A program made the translations under genes and the position numbers. The notes under the pieces are model-generated. The model was not told the DNA's origin and made no database searches. It saw only the letters and a list, made by a program, of their open reading frames with translations. Of a stretch of 24,135 nucleotides of DNA, positions 22,134-24,135 are shown in pieces. Source of the stretch: an uncultured Eubacteriales bacterium. GTDB taxonomy: Bacteria > Bacillota > Clostridia > Oscillospirales > Ruminococcaceae. Where the stretch lies: contig ONLC01000009.1 of assembly GCA_900318545.1 (NCBI GenBank), positions 1 to 24,135 of the forward strand, in the 5' to 3' direction. Numbering within the stretch: position 1 is the stretch's first letter; every line of letters begins with the position of its first letter.

Positions 22134-22541
22134 TTACTTATTAAACAGAAAAGGTATACAACCATCCATATAGCCGCCTAATTTATATCTATTTTCAACA
22201 CAATTATCCCAACTATCCCATATAACTATATAAGTTTTACAATTTCTTATGGAATATGTTTTTTTGCTTGTGTCGTTTCTTGCTTTTTCTAAGGCTTTAC
22301 TATAAGATTCTTTATCCCACACGCAGCCAACAAAATGGAGATACCTATCCTTTATTTCAGGATTATCTTTAAGCGCCCATTTTACCCATCCGTAACCATC
22401 ATTACCTGCCTTATTATCATCTTCACTTGTATAGTAATACATTTCATATCTTTTTTTCTTAAGTTCTGGATCAGGCTTAAACACCTTGTATTTAATATAA
22501 AAGTATACGATTATAGCAATTAAAAGATATAATGGCCACAT
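22134..22541 (-). CDS. AT-rich membrane-anchored small protein, unknown function
   Basis: Not recognised. The 135 residues start with a hydrophobic anchor (about 4-17, PLYLLIAIIVYFYI) followed by a lysine-rich stretch and a soluble domain with many Tyr and Trp residues and four cysteines (in VGCVW, RNCKT, DNCVEN and DGCIPF). The segment VGCVWDKESYSKALEKARNDTSKKTYSIRNC is the most structured-looking part. The ATG at 22541 is chosen because GGAGG lies 7 bases upstream; a TTG two codons earlier lies 1 base from that SD. It is AT-rich like the dockerin module downstream and has its own promoter of the shared type. No terminator is seen between it and the dockerin promoter. Confidence 0.7.
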   Translation of the reverse strand: MWPLYLLIAIIVYFYIKYKVFKPDPELKKKRYEMYYYTSEDDNKAGNDGYGWVKWALKDNPEIKDRYLHFVGCVWDKESYSKALEKARNDTSKKTYSIRNCKTYIVIWDSWDNCVENRYKLGGYMDGCIPFLFNK

Positions 22542-22610
22542 ATTCAAGCCTCCAAACTAAAATTTCAAAATGTAATAATCTATTCAGTGTATCTCATCCT
22601 TACAATTGGT

Positions 22611-22639
22611 ATTATAGCATATATTTTTGCAGTTGTAAA
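22611..22639 (-). promoter_or_regulatory. Promoter C (AT-rich membrane-anchored gene)
   Basis: On the minus strand, TTTACA (22634-22639), 17 bases ending TATGC, and TATAAT (22611-22616), followed by a leader of roughly 60 bases before the ATG at 22541. Confidence 0.75.
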
Positions 22640-22660
22640 GAGTTTTTATCAATTGAGCAC

Positions 22661-22689
22661 TTGAAAGCTTTTTCAATTTGTGATATACT
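22661..22689 (+). promoter_or_regulatory. Promoter of the ABC-F gene
   Basis: TTGAAA (22661-22666), a 17-base spacer ending TGTGA, and TATACT (22684-22689). The -35 box is one arm of a short inverted repeat, TTGAAA-GCTT-TTTCAA (22661-22676). Confidence 0.65.
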
Positions 22690-22716
22690 ATTCTTACTAA
22701 AGACATGGAGAGTAAT

Positions 22717-24135
22717 ATGGTACTTAATATCGAACATTTATACAAATATTTCGGCGGAGAGCCTATATTAAAGGATATCTGCCTGACAGTTGAGGATAAA
22801 GAAACTATCGGGCTTATCGGTGTGAACGGCTGCGGAAAGTCAACGCTTCTTAACATTATTACGGGAGAGCTTGATTTTGACCTCACCGAAGACGGCAGGG
22901 GCAGCCTTAGCATCGACCCGAGAGTAAAGATAGGCTATCTGAAGCAGAACAGCGGACTGGACTCGACCCTCACTATCAGAGATGAGATGAAAAATGCTCT
23001 TTCCGATCTGATTGTGACGCTCGAACGAATGAAAGAGCTCGAACAGACTATGGGCGACAAAAGCGGAGATGAACTCAAAGCCCTGAGTGACGAGTACGCT
23101 TCCCTTTCGGCTTTCTTTGAAGCAAGAGACGGCTATCGTATAAACACACGGATAGATATGATACTTAACGGAATGGGCTTTTCTCCCGATGACTCGGACA
23201 GGCTCATCTCTACCTTATCGGGCGGCGAAAAGACACGTCTGGCGCTTGCAAAGCTCCTTCTTGAAGAGCCGCAGCTGCTTATCCTTGATGAGCCGACCAA
23301 CCATCTTGACTTTATGACCTTAAAATGGCTTGAGGATCACCTTAAAACCTACAAGGGCTCTGTTCTTATAGTTTCACATGACAGATATTTCCTTGATAAG
23401 GTCTGCACAAGGATATGCGAGATAGAAAACTGCCGCCTGACCTCATACAAGGGCGGATATTCACAGTATGTTATCGCTAAAAAAGCCAATGTGATACGTC
23501 AGGAAAAGGAGTACGAAGCGCAGCAGACCGAGATAAAAAAGCTTGAAGAATACATCGCCAAAAACAAGGTCAGGGCATCTACTGCGAAAATGGCAAAATC
23601 AAGGCAGGCTATGCTCGACCGCATAGAGCGTATAGATAAGCCGCTTTCAATGACAAAAGCCCCTAAGATCAAGCTTGAATATGATATCGAGCCAACAAAA
23701 GAAGCTATTAAGCTTACAGGCTGTGACCTTACTGTGGGCTTCGGTACAGACAGCAAAACTATAAGCCGAAGCCTTGATCTGCTTATCCGCAGAGGAGAAC
23801 ACACAGGCCTTATCGGTATAAACGGAGCAGGAAAAACAAGCATCTTAAAGCTTATAATGGGGAAAATACCTCACGAAAAGGGCTCTGTGGTATTCGGCGG
23901 AAATGTCAAGCTTTTCTACTTCGATCAGGAGCACGCATCTCTTGACCCAAGCAAAACTGCACTTGATGAGCTTCTATACCGCTTTAACGGGCTTTCTCCC
24001 GAAACTGCAAGAAAGGTGCTTGCATCAGTTCTTATCCAGGGTGATGATGTGTTTAAGCCGATCTCCATTCTTAGCGGCGGAGAAAGGGCTAAGGTCTGCT
24101 TTGCGATAATGATACTGTCGAAGGCTAACGTTCTG
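22717..24135 (+). CDS. ABC-F family ATPase (cut by right window edge)
   Basis: Soluble twin-ATPase protein of the ABC-F family, whose members act on the ribosome (translation factors and antibiotic-protection proteins). The visible 473 residues show the first ATPase with Walker A GVNGCGKST (35-43), signature LSGGE (167-171), Walker B LLILDEP (187-193) and H-loop SHDRYF (220-225). A charged interdomain linker follows (about 245-320, with KKLEEYIAKNKVRASTAKMAKSRQAM). The second ATPase has Walker A GINGAGKTS (367-375) and LSGGER (452-457); its Walker B is beyond the edge. No membrane segments are present. The subfamily cannot be set from this part, so resistance should not be assumed. Start: GGAGAG about 4 bases before the ATG. 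Confidence 0.94.
   Translation, partial: MVLNIEHLYKYFGGEPILKDICLTVEDKETIGLIGVNGCGKSTLLNIITGELDFDLTEDGRGSLSIDPRVKIGYLKQNSGLDSTLTIRDEMKNALSDLIVTLERMKELEQTMGDKSGDELKALSDEYASLSAFFEARDGYRINTRIDMILNGMGFSPDDSDRLISTLSGGEKTRLALAKLLLEEPQLLILDEPTNHLDFMTLKWLEDHLKTYKGSVLIVSHDRYFLDKVCTRICEIENCRLTSYKGGYSQYVIAKKANVIRQEKEYEAQQTEIKKLEEYIAKNKVRASTAKMAKSRQAMLDRIERIDKPLSMTKAPKIKLEYDIEPTKEAIKLTGCDLTVGFGTDSKTISRSLDLLIRRGEHTGLIGINGAGKTSILKLIMGKIPHEKGSVVFGGNVKLFYFDQEHASLDPSKTALDELLYRFNGLSPETARKVLASVLIQGDDVFKPISILSGGERAKVCFAIMILSKANVL

Larger units (their letters stand above)
21345..22547. other. AT-rich segment covering most of the dockerin gene and its upstream neighbour
   Basis: Counted 60-base samples give 19/60 GC at 21601-21660, 20/60 at 21721-21780 and 15/60 at 22201-22260. 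Inside the same dockerin gene, samples give 30/60 at 21121-21180, 35/60 at 21181-21240 and 29/60 at 20941-21000. The change falls near 21345, at the end of the Cys/Trp-rich module. No repeat or mobile-element gene marks the edges. Confidence 0.6.

Noticed and set aside
20543..22547. The three small minus-strand genes as a toxin-immunity or defence island
   Set aside because: No nuclease, toxin, integrase or repeat signatures; a dockerin points to surface assembly instead.
22661..22676. Short inverted repeat TTGAAA-GCTT-TTTCAA at the ABC-F promoter
   Set aside because: Only six AT-rich pairs and largely explained by the -35 hexamer; too weak to call an operator.
22717..24135. ABC-F gene as an antibiotic-resistance determinant
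   Set aside because: The part seen fits general ABC-F proteins equally well; the diagnostic interdomain loop cannot be assigned by eye and the gene is cut.

Overview
The window looks like chromosomal DNA of an anaerobic gut or rumen Clostridia, most likely Ruminococcus or a close relative in the Oscillospiraceae. The evidence is a secreted protein with a type I dockerin, a type I pullulanase, Firmicutes-type gene order (M50 protease-scpA-scpB-DUF2953-gerW-dac-rluB), a zinc-ribbon L28 protein, AAGGAGG-like ribosome binding sites and sigma-A promoters with 17-base spacers. The species cannot be fixed from the sequence. No rRNA, tRNA, insertion sequence, phage gene or CRISPR array was seen.

Layout. 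(1) Positions 1-4495, minus strand: one apparent operon of a MraY-like sugar-phosphate transferase, a YbhN-type membrane protein, pssA and psd (phosphatidylethanolamine synthesis) and, 19 bases further on, a type I pullulanase cut by the window edge. (2) 4568-5633, plus strand: birA, biotin ligase/repressor, with a bidirectional terminator. (3) 5641-7181, minus: an nfeD-SPFH (stomatin-like) pair. (4) 7235-10546, minus: a three-gene biotin-enzyme operon (PccB-like carboxyltransferase, biotin carrier, OadA-like carboxyltransferase), with the subunit make-up of a transcarboxylase; BirA is the obvious enzyme to biotinylate the carrier. (5) 10622-16654, minus: a seven-gene run from an M50 protease through scpA/scpB, DUF2953, gerW and a D,D-carboxypeptidase to rluB. 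(6) 16736-17082, plus: rpmB with its own promoter, leader and terminator. (7) 17091-19495, minus: an LtaS-like membrane sulfatase. (8) 19670-20548, plus: a Cof-type HAD phosphatase. (9) 20543-22639, minus: an accessory-looking group of three genes (small membrane protein, dockerin protein, AT-rich membrane-anchored protein), each with its own nearly identical promoter. (10) 22661-24135, plus: an ABC-F ATPase running off the right edge.

Most of the window is core metabolism and cell-envelope biology. The most unusual parts are the dockerin protein, whose N-terminal two thirds is markedly AT-rich while its dockerin end is GC-rich; the promoter family shared by three neighbouring genes; the transcarboxylase-like operon; and several translation-start oddities, including a probable ATT start at 3445 and an SD-masking hairpin before the carboxypeptidase gene. 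I did not find a clear new defence or mobile system.
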